Assembly (NCBI GenBank): GCA_025150425.1
Contig: CP102281.1
Location: forward strand, 1,922,001-1,986,000
Direction of reading: 5' to 3'
Source of the DNA: [Eubacterium] siraeum
Lineage (GTDB): Bacteria; Bacillota; Clostridia; Oscillospirales; Ruminococcaceae
Length of the DNA stretch: 64,000 bases
The translations under genes and the position numbers were made by a program. Every line of letters begins with the position of its first letter. The first letter of the stretch is position 1. This document shows positions 17,559 through 26,490 of the stretch, piece after piece. Below the pieces are notes generated by a model. That model was given only the letters and a program-made list of their open reading frames with translations. It made no database searches and was not told where the DNA came from.

Positions 17559-18526
17559 AAAACTACAACCGGGCGGTACTCGGCACGGGCGTTATCGCAA
17601 ACGAAACAGCCGCCACTTTGCAGAAAAACGGAAGAAATCTGTTTGCCGTAGGTAACAGGACGCACGGCAAGGCTGTGGCTTTTGCCGAAAAATATAATGT
17701 CGGCAAGGTGTATGACAGCTATGATGAAATGTTCACCGACCCCGATGTCGATATAATCTACATAACCACTCCGCATAACACGCATTACGGCTTTATGAAG
17801 AAAGCAATTTTAAACAAAAAGCATATTCTTGTTGAAAAGTCGATAACATTGAATAGTGACGAACTCGGTGAGCTTATTACACTCGCAGAACAAAATAACG
17901 TTATAATCGGTGAAGCAATGACGGTTTATCATATGCCGATATATAAAAAGCTGAATGAAATTCTGAAAAGCGGCACACTCGGCAGAGTGAATCTTATCAC
18001 AATGAATTTCGGCAGTTTCAAGGAATACGATATGAAAAACCGCTTTTTCAACAGAAGCCTTGCAGGCGGTGCGATGCTTGATATAGGCGTGTATGCCTTG
18101 TCTGTTATCCGTTGGTTTTTCGATTCAAAGCCGGATAATATACTGTCACAGCTTAAAACCGCACCGACGGGAGTTGACGAACAGGCGAGCCTTTTACTGT
18201 CGGATAAGGAGGGGCAGATGGCAACCGTTATGCTGTCGCTCCATTCAAAACAGCCCAAGCGTGCGATGATTTCCTGCGAAAACGGCTATATCGAAATCAT
18301 GGAATATCCGAGAGCGTGGGAAGCAAAAATAACCTATACGGACGGCAGGACGGAGCTTGTCAGCACAGGTGAAAATTCCGATGCGCTTTACTATGAAATA
18401 ACCGATATGGAAAAGGCGGTAAACGGCGACAAAAACGTAATGTGCCTTGACTACACCGCCGATGTTATGAAGATAATGACAAGGTTCCGGCAGGAACACG
18501 GCATTATATATCCGGAGGAAGAATAA
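17555..18526 (+). CDS. Gfo/Idh/MocA family oxidoreductase
   Basis: 323 residues, normal family length. Rossmann domain with AVLGTGVIA near residue 7, HILVEKSITLN near 92 (the conserved EKP-like motif, here EKS), and C-terminal substrate domain GGAMLDIGVYALSVIRWFF near 170 containing the D-G/A-xx-H-like region (here DIGVYAL). It is a predicted NAD(P)-dependent dehydrogenase for a sugar, dihydrodiol or related substrate. It is the third, complete copy in the 254-bp triplication and is followed with no gap by a small unknown gene. Confidence 0.85.
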   Translation: MKNYNRAVLGTGVIANETAATLQKNGRNLFAVGNRTHGKAVAFAEKYNVGKVYDSYDEMFTDPDVDIIYITTPHNTHYGFMKKAILNKKHILVEKSITLNSDELGELITLAEQNNVIIGEAMTVYHMPIYKKLNEILKSGTLGRVNLITMNFGSFKEYDMKNRFFNRSLAGGAMLDIGVYALSVIRWFFDSKPDNILSQLKTAPTGVDEQASLLLSDKEGQMATVMLSLHSKQPKRAMISCENGYIEIMEYPRAWEAKITYTDGRTELVSTGENSDALYYEITDMEKAVNGDKNVMCLDYTADVMKIMTRFRQEHGIIYPEEE

Positions 18527-18937
18527 ATGGACAGATGTGAAAAGCTGCGGGATAATCTGTACGGTGTCGAATTGCTGACAGGTTCAATTACACCCGTAAA
18601 GGAACATATTGCGCAGATATTCTATATTGTAAACAACACCGATAACAGCGAATTTATCGGAAACGAGGCGTTGCAGATGATAACTCAGTTCGGTAAAACC
18701 GAGTACAATTTCTGCGGCAGACACAGCGAATTATGGCAGAGAATATTTAACGATACCGCACTTAAAATTTATCCGACAGACAGCGAAAAGGTCATTACCC
18801 GTAAGTATGAAAGCACGGAGAAATTTGCGGATGAACTGAGCTTGGTATTACAGGAGAGATACTTTGTTCCGACCGACTTTTATCTTATTTATGACGATGA
18901 GAAAATGTATAGGCAGGTTGTGGGAATGACGGAATGA
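18527..18937 (+). CDS. Hypothetical protein
   Basis: 136 residues, not recognised. Soluble, acidic, without signal peptide or membrane segment. It contains one pair of aromatic-rich segments (FCGRHSELWQRIF; RYFVPTDFYLIYDDEKMYRQ). The ATG directly follows the oxidoreductase stop, so the two are probably translated from one transcript and may act together. Confidence 0.7.
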   Translation: MDRCEKLRDNLYGVELLTGSITPVKEHIAQIFYIVNNTDNSEFIGNEALQMITQFGKTEYNFCGRHSELWQRIFNDTALKIYPTDSEKVITRKYESTEKFADELSLVLQERYFVPTDFYLIYDDEKMYRQVVGMTE

Positions 18938-18971
18938 TAAACAGCATGAAATTATGCGGTAAATTTTGCCT

Positions 18972-19000
18972 TGACTATTTTTATTCAAGGTGATATAATC
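18972..19000 (+). promoter_or_regulatory. Promoter of flavoprotein gene
   Basis: TTGACT, 17 bases, TATAAT. Confidence 0.75.
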
Positions 19001-19043
19001 TGTAACGCAAAATTGCAATGTATTATTTGAAGGAGCGATTTTA

Positions 19044-19664
19044 ATGAAGGTATTGATGCTCAACGGCAGTCCGAAGGCGAACGGCAATACCAATGCCGCA
19101 CTGCTTGAAGTAGGCAGGACGCTTGAAAACGAGGGCATTTCATATGAGATATTTCAGATGGGCGGAAAGCCTGTCAGAGATTGCATAGGCTGCGGACAGT
19201 GCAGTGAAAAAGGCTGTGCTTTCACCGATGACGATGTAAACGAATTTATAGCAAAAGCTAAAGAAGCGGACGGATTTGTGTTCGGTACACCGGTATATTA
19301 TGCTCACCCGAGCGGACGTATACTGTCATTCCTTGACAGAGCATTCTACGCAGGCGGTGCGGCTTTCAGATTCAAGCCCGGTGCATCGGTTGCGGTTGCA
19401 AGACGAGGAGGCAGTTCAGCATCGTTCGATTGCCTGAACAAGTATTTCGGCATAGCACAGATGCCTGTTGTCAGCTCTACCTACTGGAACATGGTATACG
19501 GCAGAGTACCCGGTGAAGCCGAGCAGGATCTTGAGGGTATGCAGACAATGCAGAACCTTGCAAAGAATATGGCGTGGATGATGAAGTGCTTTGAGCTTGG
19601 CAGAAAGAACGGCATTGCACTGCCCGATACAAGTGCGGTTGTAAGAACGGATTTTATAAGATAA
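19044..19664 (+). CDS. NADPH-dependent FMN reductase / iron-sulphur flavoprotein-like
   Basis: 206 residues with a flavodoxin-like fold: MLNGSPKANGNTNAALLEV binds FMN phosphate, GTPVYYAHPSGRILSFLDRAF is the second flavin loop. DCIGCGQC with a following Cys near residue 50 resembles the compact Cys motif of iron-sulphur flavoproteins. It probably transfers electrons from NAD(P)H to a quinone, nitro compound or oxygen species. Own promoter and terminator, so monocistronic. The acceptor is unknown. Confidence 0.82.
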   Translation: MKVLMLNGSPKANGNTNAALLEVGRTLENEGISYEIFQMGGKPVRDCIGCGQCSEKGCAFTDDDVNEFIAKAKEADGFVFGTPVYYAHPSGRILSFLDRAFYAGGAAFRFKPGASVAVARRGGSSASFDCLNKYFGIAQMPVVSSTYWNMVYGRVPGEAEQDLEGMQTMQNLAKNMAWMMKCFELGRKNGIALPDTSAVVRTDFIR

Positions 19665-19687
19665 CTTAATATTCATAATGTAATAAT

Positions 19688-19725
19688 AAAAGGGCTGAAC
19701 TGCTTGATTGCAATTCAGCCCTTTT
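19688..19725. terminator. Bidirectional terminator
   Basis: AAAAGGGCTGAA pairs with TTCAGCCCTTTT, between convergent flavoprotein and TrmH genes. Confidence 0.85.
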
Positions 19726-19726
19726 A

Positions 19727-20557
19727 CTATTCTCTTACTCTCAGCTCTCTGAATGCGACAGCCGCCGCCGCACCGACGTTGAGCGAATCGACACCGTGAT
19801 ACATCGGTATCTTTACCGTATAATCACAGCCGTCTATAGTCTTCTGCGACAGTCCGTAACCCTCAGAGCCGAGTATTATCGCAAGCCTTTTCTCGCTCTG
19901 AAGCGTCTTGTCATCAATACTTACCGAGTTATCTGTGAGTGCCATTGCCGCTGTTTTAAAGCCCAGCGAATTAAGATAAGCGGGGCCGTGTGATTGCCAC
20001 CAATGCTCATCCTCTCCGATATATCCCCACGGGATAAGAAATACCGTTCCCATACTTACTCTTATGGCTCTCCTGCAAAGAGGGTCACAGCAGGACGGGG
20101 TTATCAGCACAGCATCTATGCCGAGTGCCGCCGCAGAGCGAATTATTGCTCCTGTGTTGCTGACATCGGCTATATTTTCGAGTACGGCAATCCTGCGTGC
20201 GTTTCTGCAAAGCTCCTCTGCCCTTTTCGGTGCAGGGCGCTCCATAGCGCACAGCATTCCCCGTGTCAGCTCATAGCCTGTAAGCCCGGACATTATCTTA
20301 CTGTCGGCGGTATATACCGGAATATCACCGCACCGCTCTATTATGCCGTTTGCACGGTCATTGATATACTTTCTGTCTGTGAGCATTGAAATCGGCTTAC
20401 AGCCTGCGTCAAGGGCTACTTCTATAACCGTCTGACTTTCGGCTATGAATATTCCGTGTTCATACTCGTACACCTTGCGAAGCCGTGCATCTGTCAGGTG
20501 AGTGTATATTTCAAGTTCGGGTATATTTATATCGGCAACATCTATTATTTCAGCCAT
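19727..20557 (-). CDS. TrmH/SpoU-family RNA methyltransferase
   Basis: About 276 residues. C-terminal SPOUT methyltransferase motifs: NTGAIIRSAAALGIDAVLI near 140, ILGSEGYGLS near 228, and KIPMYHGVDSLNVGAAAAVAF near 250. The N-terminal part is a substrate-binding domain. It methylates a ribose in rRNA or tRNA using SAM. The frame opens at an ATG at 20638 only 12-20 bases from the predicted transcription start and without a ribosome binding site; the ATG at 20557 after GAAAGGAAAT fits the family start (MAEIIDV). Confidence 0.85.
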   Translation of the reverse strand: MAEIIDVADINIPELEIYTHLTDARLRKVYEYEHGIFIAESQTVIEVALDAGCKPISMLTDRKYINDRANGIIERCGDIPVYTADSKIMSGLTGYELTRGMLCAMERPAPKRAEELCRNARRIAVLENIADVSNTGAIIRSAAALGIDAVLITPSCCDPLCRRAIRVSMGTVFLIPWGYIGEDEHWWQSHGPAYLNSLGFKTAAMALTDNSVSIDDKTLQSEKRLAIILGSEGYGLSQKTIDGCDYTVKIPMYHGVDSLNVGAAAAVAFRELRVRE

Positions 20558-20656
20558 ATTGTTTATTATTTCCTTTCGGGCGGACTTTTTCGTATTGCAA
20601 ATAATATCGAAAAGTGATAGAATATTATCACAGCGCATCCGCTTGTCGCACTGAAT

Positions 20657-20685
20657 ATTATAGCGTATCGGGCGGATGTTGTCAA
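20657..20685 (-). promoter_or_regulatory. Promoter of TrmH-family gene
   Basis: Minus-strand TTGACA, 17 bases, TATAAT. Confidence 0.8.
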
Positions 20686-20728
20686 ATATGGCGGTACTAA
20701 AAATATATTACACGAGAAGGCGGCAAGC

Positions 20729-21058
20729 ATGGATTACTTATACAAAATCACGGTAGAAATAGATAATGAAAAAGTGCTGAGCTTACAGCAACACGATTTG
20801 GATGCGGTATATAAGACAGTAAGAGAAGCGTTTGCAGGGTGTAATTTTAAAGAAGTGCCGACAGATAATAAGCGGCTTGCTTTTGTTATCGGGGACGGTA
20901 ACGATTCTTTCAGCGAAGTCGGAATCGCGGCGAATGCGCTTCACGACAGCTGGCTCGGCAAGTATCTGAAAAAGATGGAATGGTACGATATGAGCGATGA
21001 CAGTACTGAGGATATGCTCAGAGAAATACAAGAGTTCGACAACGAATACGGCAAATAA
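20729..21058 (+). CDS. Hypothetical protein
   Basis: 109 residues after GAGAAGGCGG, not recognised. Soluble and acidic, with a predicted alpha/beta pattern (YLYKITVEIDNEKVL; RLAFVIGDGNDSFSE) and an acidic C-terminus. It lies 17 bases before the patatin gene on the same strand. Confidence 0.65.
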   Translation: MDYLYKITVEIDNEKVLSLQQHDLDAVYKTVREAFAGCNFKEVPTDNKRLAFVIGDGNDSFSEVGIAANALHDSWLGKYLKKMEWYDMSDDSTEDMLREIQEFDNEYGK

Positions 21059-21075
21059 ATTTAACGGAGAACAGT

Positions 21076-21930
21076 ATGAAAACAGGACTTGTGCTTGAAG
21101 GCGGCGCTATGCGTGGAATGTACACGGCAGGCGCACTTGACGTACTTCTTGAAAACGATATGAATTTTGACGGGATAATAGGAACATCGGCAGGTGCGGT
21201 GTTCGGAGTGAATTTCCTGTCAAGGCAGAACGGCAGGGTCATCCGCTACAACTGCCGCTTCAACGGCGACAGGAACTACATGGGGATAAAGCCGTTACTT
21301 AAAAGCGGTGACTTTTTCAACACGGAATATGCCTATTACAAAGTGCCGAACGAGCTTGACAAATTCGACGATGAAACCTATATAAATTCCGGTGTGCCTT
21401 TTTATGCAACGGTGACCGATGTAAAAACGGGAAAACCGGAGTATCTGCAGGTCGAAAGCGTACTTCGGGATATGGAAATGCTCCGTGCTTCTGCTTCGAT
21501 GCCGTTTATATCAAAGCCTGTAATAATCGGCGGCAGGGCGTATCTTGACGGTGGGATTTCCGACAGCATACCGTTTGAGCATTTTTCCGAAATGGGCTAC
21601 AAAAAGCAGGTGGTAATCCTCACCCGTGATATGAACTACCGCAAAAAGCCGATGAACAAACTGCTGATACGCTCGTTCTACGGTAAATTTCCCGACTTGT
21701 GCAATGCGCTTGAAAACCGTCACAATGTCTACAACAAAAGCATAGACAAGCTATGCAAACTTGAACAAAGCGGCAAGGTGTTTATCATCCGCCCGTCTGA
21801 GCCGATAACGATAAGCAGAACGGAGAGAAATCCCGACAGGCTGAAAAGCGTTTATGAGCTTGGAAGGAAGGATATGAAAATGCGTCTTGAGGGTCTTGAA
21901 GAATTTTTGGAGAAAGAACAGGAAATATAA
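21076..21930 (+). CDS. Patatin-like phospholipase
   Basis: 284 residues. Oxyanion loop LEGGAMRGMYTAG near residue 7, nucleophile elbow GTSAG near 37 and catalytic Asp in DGGISDSIPF near 158, the Ser-Asp dyad of the RssA/YjjU patatin group. No signal peptide. It is predicted to hydrolyse an acyl ester of phospholipid at or near the membrane. It is followed without gap by the second RumA-type gene and probably cotranscribed with the small gene before it. Confidence 0.88.
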   Translation: MKTGLVLEGGAMRGMYTAGALDVLLENDMNFDGIIGTSAGAVFGVNFLSRQNGRVIRYNCRFNGDRNYMGIKPLLKSGDFFNTEYAYYKVPNELDKFDDETYINSGVPFYATVTDVKTGKPEYLQVESVLRDMEMLRASASMPFISKPVIIGGRAYLDGGISDSIPFEHFSEMGYKKQVVILTRDMNYRKKPMNKLLIRSFYGKFPDLCNALENRHNVYNKSIDKLCKLEQSGKVFIIRPSEPITISRTERNPDRLKSVYELGRKDMKMRLEGLEEFLEKEQEI

Positions 21931-23082
21931 ATGGCAAACAAGAAATGTCCCGTTGCGAAAAAATGCAGTGGCTGTCAGCTGTCCAACATGACATACGAAC
22001 AGCAGCTTGAATGGAAGCAGAAGGATACCGAAAAGCTGCTCGGCAGTTTTGGCAAGGTATCTGAAATTATAGGCGCAGACGACCCGTATAACTACAGAAA
22101 CAAGGTGCAGGCGGTATTTCGCTCTGACAGAAACGGCAGGATAATCTCCGGCGTATATCAGTCGTCCAGAAACGGCATTGTCGGAATTGACAGCTGTATG
22201 CTTGACGATAAACGTGCGGACGAGATAATAGTAGGCATAAGAGATCTGCTCAGATCGTTCAAATTACATCCTTATGACGAGGGTACGGAGCGTGGCTTTT
22301 TACGTCATGTGCTTGTCCGTGTCGGAAAGAATACCGGAGAGATACTGGTTACTCTTGTCGGCGGAAACTCAATGTTCCCTAAAAAGCACGATTTTGTGAA
22401 AGCGCTTGTAAAGCGGTTTCCGGATATTACGACCGTGACATTCTCGGTAAACCGCACTCCCGAAATGCTTCTTCTCGGAGAAAATAACGAGGTGCTTTAC
22501 GGCGAGGGATACATTACGGATATTCTTTGCGGAAAAAGATTCAGAATATCTCCGCACTCGTTCTATCAGATAAATCACGCACAGACCGAAAAGCTGTACG
22601 ACTACGCTATAAAGGCGGCGAAGCTCACGAAGAAGGACGTTCTGCTTGACGCATACAGCGGAATAGGCACGATAGGCATAATAGCCTCTGACTATGTAAA
22701 GCAGGTACAGGGCATTGAATACAACGCATCAGCCGTCCGTGACGCAGTAAAGAACTGTCACGAAAACGGGCTTACCCGCAACATTGCTTTTAACCGTGGC
22801 GATGCAGGCGAATTTCTTGAAAAGAAGGCAAAGCTCGGCACGCATTATGACGCAGTAATTCTCGACCCTGCAAGGACGGGAGCGGACAGAAAGTTTTTAA
22901 ACTCGCTCGTAAAAATCGCGCCGGAAAGAATAGTTTATATTTCCTGCAATCCGGCTACGCAGGCAAGGGATCTGAAAACGCTGACGAAAAAGTACACAGT
23001 GACCGATATTCAGCCGTTTGATATGTTTCCGCATACGAGGCATGTTGAGTGCGTGGTTTCGATGTCACGGAAAGAGGAGTAA
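21931..23082 (+). CDS. rlmD: 23S rRNA (uracil-5-)-methyltransferase, RumA type without TRAM domain
   Basis: 383 residues. N-terminal Cys cluster CPVAKKCSGCQL, then the SAM domain (LLDAYSGIGTIGIIAS), VILDPARTGADRKF and the catalytic Cys in YISCNPATQARDL. It lacks the TRAM domain of the paralogue at 11008. It ends normally with HVECVVSMSRKEE. The DNA coding for this end and about 45 bases beyond recur in diverged form at 33354-33439, suggesting integration of foreign DNA here. Target uridine not determinable. Confidence 0.88.
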   Translation: MANKKCPVAKKCSGCQLSNMTYEQQLEWKQKDTEKLLGSFGKVSEIIGADDPYNYRNKVQAVFRSDRNGRIISGVYQSSRNGIVGIDSCMLDDKRADEIIVGIRDLLRSFKLHPYDEGTERGFLRHVLVRVGKNTGEILVTLVGGNSMFPKKHDFVKALVKRFPDITTVTFSVNRTPEMLLLGENNEVLYGEGYITDILCGKRFRISPHSFYQINHAQTEKLYDYAIKAAKLTKKDVLLDAYSGIGTIGIIASDYVKQVQGIEYNASAVRDAVKNCHENGLTRNIAFNRGDAGEFLEKKAKLGTHYDAVILDPARTGADRKFLNSLVKIAPERIVYISCNPATQARDLKTLTKKYTVTDIQPFDMFPHTRHVECVVSMSRKEE

Positions 23083-23362
23083 ATCGGGATTGTTGGCTTA
23101 ACGGTGCGGTTTGTGCGTGTTGGGCAGGCTGTGCTGTTTTGGTGGAATATGGTGATTTGGCGTATAGGGGAATATGTCTGCGGTGACAGCAGTTTCGCAG
23201 CGATACACGGGGTGTGGGTCGGGTGTGCGGAAGTGGTGTGATGGTGGGCGGGATAGATGTAAATGTAATTTATAATAAAATCAAGCTTGATAAAAATACA
23301 GCATCTCGATTTTAATGGATTTTCAAAAAGTGCGGCAAATAAAACGTAAAGGAGCGATTATT

Positions 23363-24481
23363 GTGAAAAAAGAATTTCTTACATCCAATGCCAAGTTTGT
23401 CTATTCCAAAAACGAATTAGGTTATCAAGAGGTATTAGATAGATTTAAAGATGCCAAACAAATTACAATTATAACTTTTAATATTTCAGAGAAACAGAAC
23501 ACATTGGTTAATGCCCTAAAAAAAGCAGGAGATAGCTGTATCATCAATGTTATTACGAACATACCAAATAGATGGGAAACCTATTACGGTGACGCTTTTC
23601 GTGATAAAGCACGAAAAAAAATAAATCTATACATGACAAAATTAATGCCTGAAAGTCTGGGGGCGAAGACAGCTGTTTTTTTTGATTTTTCAAATCACGG
23701 AAAAATTATTATGACAGACTCCATTGTCTACGTTGGTTCTGCTAATTATTCAGAAGAAAGTGCAAATAATACAGAGTTTGGTTTCTTGTCAGAAGATAAG
23801 GAGTTGATAGAATTTATTAATATGGACGTTTTACCAGATATTCAATCATTAGCTATTCCTTATTATGAATATGATTATACAGCTGTTTTGCTTGAAGCAA
23901 ATGTTGCTCTTGCAGCTGTTTACAATATTAAAAATGAGTTGTTTGAAGAAGTGTATAGGTTACACGATGACATAGATGGCGAATGGTATTACTATGAATA
24001 CAACGAGGCCAGTTTAACGGTTTTTACTTTAGATAAAACCCTACAAATCATCGATGAAGCTTGTAATGTTGCAAGAGATGTCTATGATGCTATTGATGTT
24101 ATCACCAATGGCGATGAGGATGAAACTACTAATGCCAATGATGAATATGATGAAATATTAGCAGTAGCATCACATATTGAAGAAATTAGATCCTACGATA
24201 CACTTATAGAATTATCTGAATTTGATTCTGGAGAATTTGTAAATCAGCAACTTCAAAAAGAATATGCAATGGAAGCATATGAGGAAAATCTTGAAAATTG
24301 TATCAATAGTGCTTCAGAAGATGCTCAAAATATCGTGTTAGACTTAACCCAAACGGCAAAAGACGATATTGACAAATTATTATCTGAACTTCAGGAATAC
24401 TGTGATAAGTACGCTAATTTCATTGATAATTTGCGTGCAAGAGAAATAAAGAAAATCAGCCCAAAAATTGATAATACATAA
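23363..24481 (+). CDS. Phospholipase D-like (HKD) domain protein
   Basis: About 372 residues in AT-rich DNA unlike its neighbours. One HKD motif is clear: HGKIIMTDSIVYVGSANYSEES at about residues 115-136 of this start, divided as HGKIIMTD and GSANYS, the phosphodiesterase active-site half found in PLD-family nucleases and lipases (a dimer would make the complete site). The C-terminal 200 residues are acidic and helical and not recognised. The GTG at 23363 follows AAAGGAG at 8 bases; the earlier ATG at 23315 has no ribosome binding site. No signal peptide, so probably cytoplasmic. A nuclease or defence role is an inference from the island context. Confidence 0.7.
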   Translation: MKKEFLTSNAKFVYSKNELGYQEVLDRFKDAKQITIITFNISEKQNTLVNALKKAGDSCIINVITNIPNRWETYYGDAFRDKARKKINLYMTKLMPESLGAKTAVFFDFSNHGKIIMTDSIVYVGSANYSEESANNTEFGFLSEDKELIEFINMDVLPDIQSLAIPYYEYDYTAVLLEANVALAAVYNIKNELFEEVYRLHDDIDGEWYYYEYNEASLTVFTLDKTLQIIDEACNVARDVYDAIDVITNGDEDETTNANDEYDEILAVASHIEEIRSYDTLIELSEFDSGEFVNQQLQKEYAMEAYEENLENCINSASEDAQNIVLDLTQTAKDDIDKLLSELQEYCDKYANFIDNLRAREIKKISPKIDNT

Positions 24482-24517
24482 CATCACAATCGAGAGGGGT
24501 TCGTACATATTCAAAAA

Positions 24518-24760
24518 TTATAATTCAATCTCAACCGTCACTCCCGACTTCAGCTCCACAGAAAACCTATCATCCCACACAACAATCTCCTTTAGCCACC
24601 GCCGGGCAAGGCTCTCGTCAAACTCGGTAAGCTCGGAATCCTGCTGCTCGATGAACTCGTTTAACTCATTTATACGCTTGACCTGTTCGTCACGGACGGC
24701 GGTGTCGGTGAAGTTCTTCTGTTTCATCTCACGAAGCCTGAATATCTCCTGTGCTTTCAC
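24518..24760 (-). pseudogene. Serine recombinase, C-terminal remnant
   Basis: 80 codons matching the end of large serine site-specific recombinases (a coiled segment, then FDESLARRWLKEIVVWDDRF and SVELKSGVTVEIEL). The catalytic N-terminal and DNA-binding parts are absent; upstream the frame merges with an IS256-type fragment. Confidence 0.65.
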
Positions 24761-24827
24761 AGTCTGCCATCAGAAGCTGAACGAGCTCCTTTTCCTTTTC
24801 GCTTAATCCGTGATTTCTGTTTTTCAT
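24729..24827 (-). pseudogene. IS256-type transposase, N-terminal remnant
   Basis: ATG at 24827 follows GGAGG at 9 bases and reads MKNRNHGLSEKEKELVQLL, then ADCESTGDIQ, resembling the first residues of mutator/IS256-family transposases, and stops after 32 codons where it runs into the recombinase remnant in another frame. The junction marks a deletion between two mobile elements. Confidence 0.5.
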
Positions 24828-24896
24828 ACCAATTTACCTCCAATTTTCTTTATGGTCATTATTGGTATTTACACAGTTTATTATTCCGACTCTCTA

Positions 24897-24916
24897 TGCC
24901 GCCCATCAGGGCGGCA
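24897..24916. terminator. Hairpin downstream of the MoxR gene
   Basis: TGCCGCCC, ATCA, GGGCGGCA: a perfect 8-bp stem about 60 bases after the MoxR stop, without a long T-run. Confidence 0.5.
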
Positions 24917-24973
24917 TTTCAGCTTGTAGATAAAGTATGTTTGTTTATAAAATGAAGTGCTGCACAGTTCAGT

Positions 24974-26479
24974 TTATATCTCCCCGAACTCCTCGAGTCT
25001 CTGCATAATTTCCTTGCTTCTGTCGATAAACAGCAGAGCCTTGTTATGCTCGTAATACTCCTTACATCCAAACTCGGAAATAAATCTCGCCGTGTGGCTG
25101 TTTGCGGTAAGCTCGGTTACAAGTATCAGCATTTCCTGTCCGTCGGTGTACACTTCATTGCAGAAAATAAATGCGTTTGACATCTTATCCCGTGCTGTTT
25201 TCGCCGAAATTTTAAGCTCAGACACAAGACTGTCATATCTGCTCCTGATATCCGCAAACGCCGTTTTTCCGTCCTTGCCGACTGTGAGCGCAGTCATATT
25301 CTCAAGCTGTGATATTGCTCTTGCGAGCGTTTTCTGACGTGATACGGAAATGCTTGACGACTGCTTGCCGTTTTCAAGCTCCTTTTTCTTTACCGCTATA
25401 AGCTCATTCATCAGCTTTTCTGCGGAAATATCGCTGTCATGCGTTCTCAGTTTGAATTCTTTCAGCATTACAAGCGTTTCACGGAGCATATCCTCGCCGT
25501 CCGTTACCTGCTTTGCCGATACCGTAACGCTGTCAAGGATAAGTCCGAGCAAGGATAAACGCTCATCAAACTTTGCGTTTTCAGCCCTGTCTTTTATGCT
25601 GTCACTTGCATTGCCGCTGAGTATCTCGTCTATCTGATAGTCGCTCCTGTACTTGTTGAACAGATCGTAATATGCCGCAAAGCTTCTCGCTGTCCTGTCG
25701 TGCTGTATGTACTGACGAATAAGCTTTATGTCGACCTTGATATTATTTTTCTCATACAGGGTTATCATCTGCGACAGGTCTTCCCAGCCTCTCGCCGTAA
25801 CGAACGATTTTCCGTCAACCGTACTTTCTATGCGGTAAAAATCCGCTTTCTTAATTTCAAGATAGGTAAGCACAGAGGCATGAACGCCCGCCTTGTAAGC
25901 GTATTCTTTCCACGCTGTAAAATCAGGCTCGATGTCAATTCTTTTCAGTCTGTCCCACGTTACAATGTCAAACTCACGGACGGAATTATCGTATTCGGGC
26001 GGATTTCCCGCAGTGACTATTATCCAGCCGTCAGGCACTCTGTGTCTGCCGAACACCTTGTATTGCAGGAACTGGAGCATAATCGGGGCGAGCGTTTCTG
26101 ATACGCAATTTATCTCATCAAGGAACAGTATTCCCTCTTTTACACCCGTATTTTCCATAAGGTCATACACTGCCGAGATGATTTCCGACATAGTGTACTC
26201 CGACACATCATATTCCTTACCGCCGTAATTCTTGTGTACAATGAACGGCAGTCCGAGTGCGGATTGCCTTGTGTGGTGCGTCATGGAGTACGACAGCAGA
26301 CCTACTCCCATTTCCGACGCTACCTGTTCCATTATCGCAGTCTTGCCTATTCCGGGAGGTCCCATCAGAAATACAGGGCGCTGTTTTTCAACAGGAATCG
26401 CATAGCCGCCCGTTTCGTCCTTTGTGAAATATGCCGTCATGGCATTCTTTATCTGTTCTTTTGCTTCTTTTATATTCAT
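24974..26479 (-). CDS. MoxR-type AAA+ ATPase
   Basis: 501 residues. Walker A GPPGIGKTAIM near 41, Walker B ILFLDEIN near 117, sensor 1 VTAGNPPEYD near 152, followed by an arginine-containing WDRLKRIDIEPDF. The C-terminal 250 residues are helical and not recognised. MoxR ATPases remodel partner proteins and typically work with a vWA protein; such a partner is the gene immediately upstream (11 bases away, minus strand). The start follows AAAGGAGCAGAGT. A chaperone role for the pair is known for the family; what it acts on here is unknown. Confidence 0.85.
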   Translation of the reverse strand: MNIKEAKEQIKNAMTAYFTKDETGGYAIPVEKQRPVFLMGPPGIGKTAIMEQVASEMGVGLLSYSMTHHTRQSALGLPFIVHKNYGGKEYDVSEYTMSEIISAVYDLMENTGVKEGILFLDEINCVSETLAPIMLQFLQYKVFGRHRVPDGWIIVTAGNPPEYDNSVREFDIVTWDRLKRIDIEPDFTAWKEYAYKAGVHASVLTYLEIKKADFYRIESTVDGKSFVTARGWEDLSQMITLYEKNNIKVDIKLIRQYIQHDRTARSFAAYYDLFNKYRSDYQIDEILSGNASDSIKDRAENAKFDERLSLLGLILDSVTVSAKQVTDGEDMLRETLVMLKEFKLRTHDSDISAEKLMNELIAVKKKELENGKQSSSISVSRQKTLARAISQLENMTALTVGKDGKTAFADIRSRYDSLVSELKISAKTARDKMSNAFIFCNEVYTDGQEMLILVTELTANSHTARFISEFGCKEYYEHNKALLFIDRSKEIMQRLEEFGEI

Positions 26480-26490
26480 ACTCTGCTCCT

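Larger units (their letters stand above)
17035..17796 (+). repeat. 254-bp tandem triplication of an oxidoreductase 5' end
   Basis: Three direct copies start at about 17035, 17289 and 17543; corresponding start codons lie at 17047, 17301 and 17555, exactly 254 bases apart. Each unit carries the ribosome binding site (AAGGAGCATATT) and about 84 codons. The copies differ by several substitutions, so the event is not brand new. As 254 is not a multiple of three, each copy runs into a stop overlapping the next start (ATGA). Confidence 0.95.
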
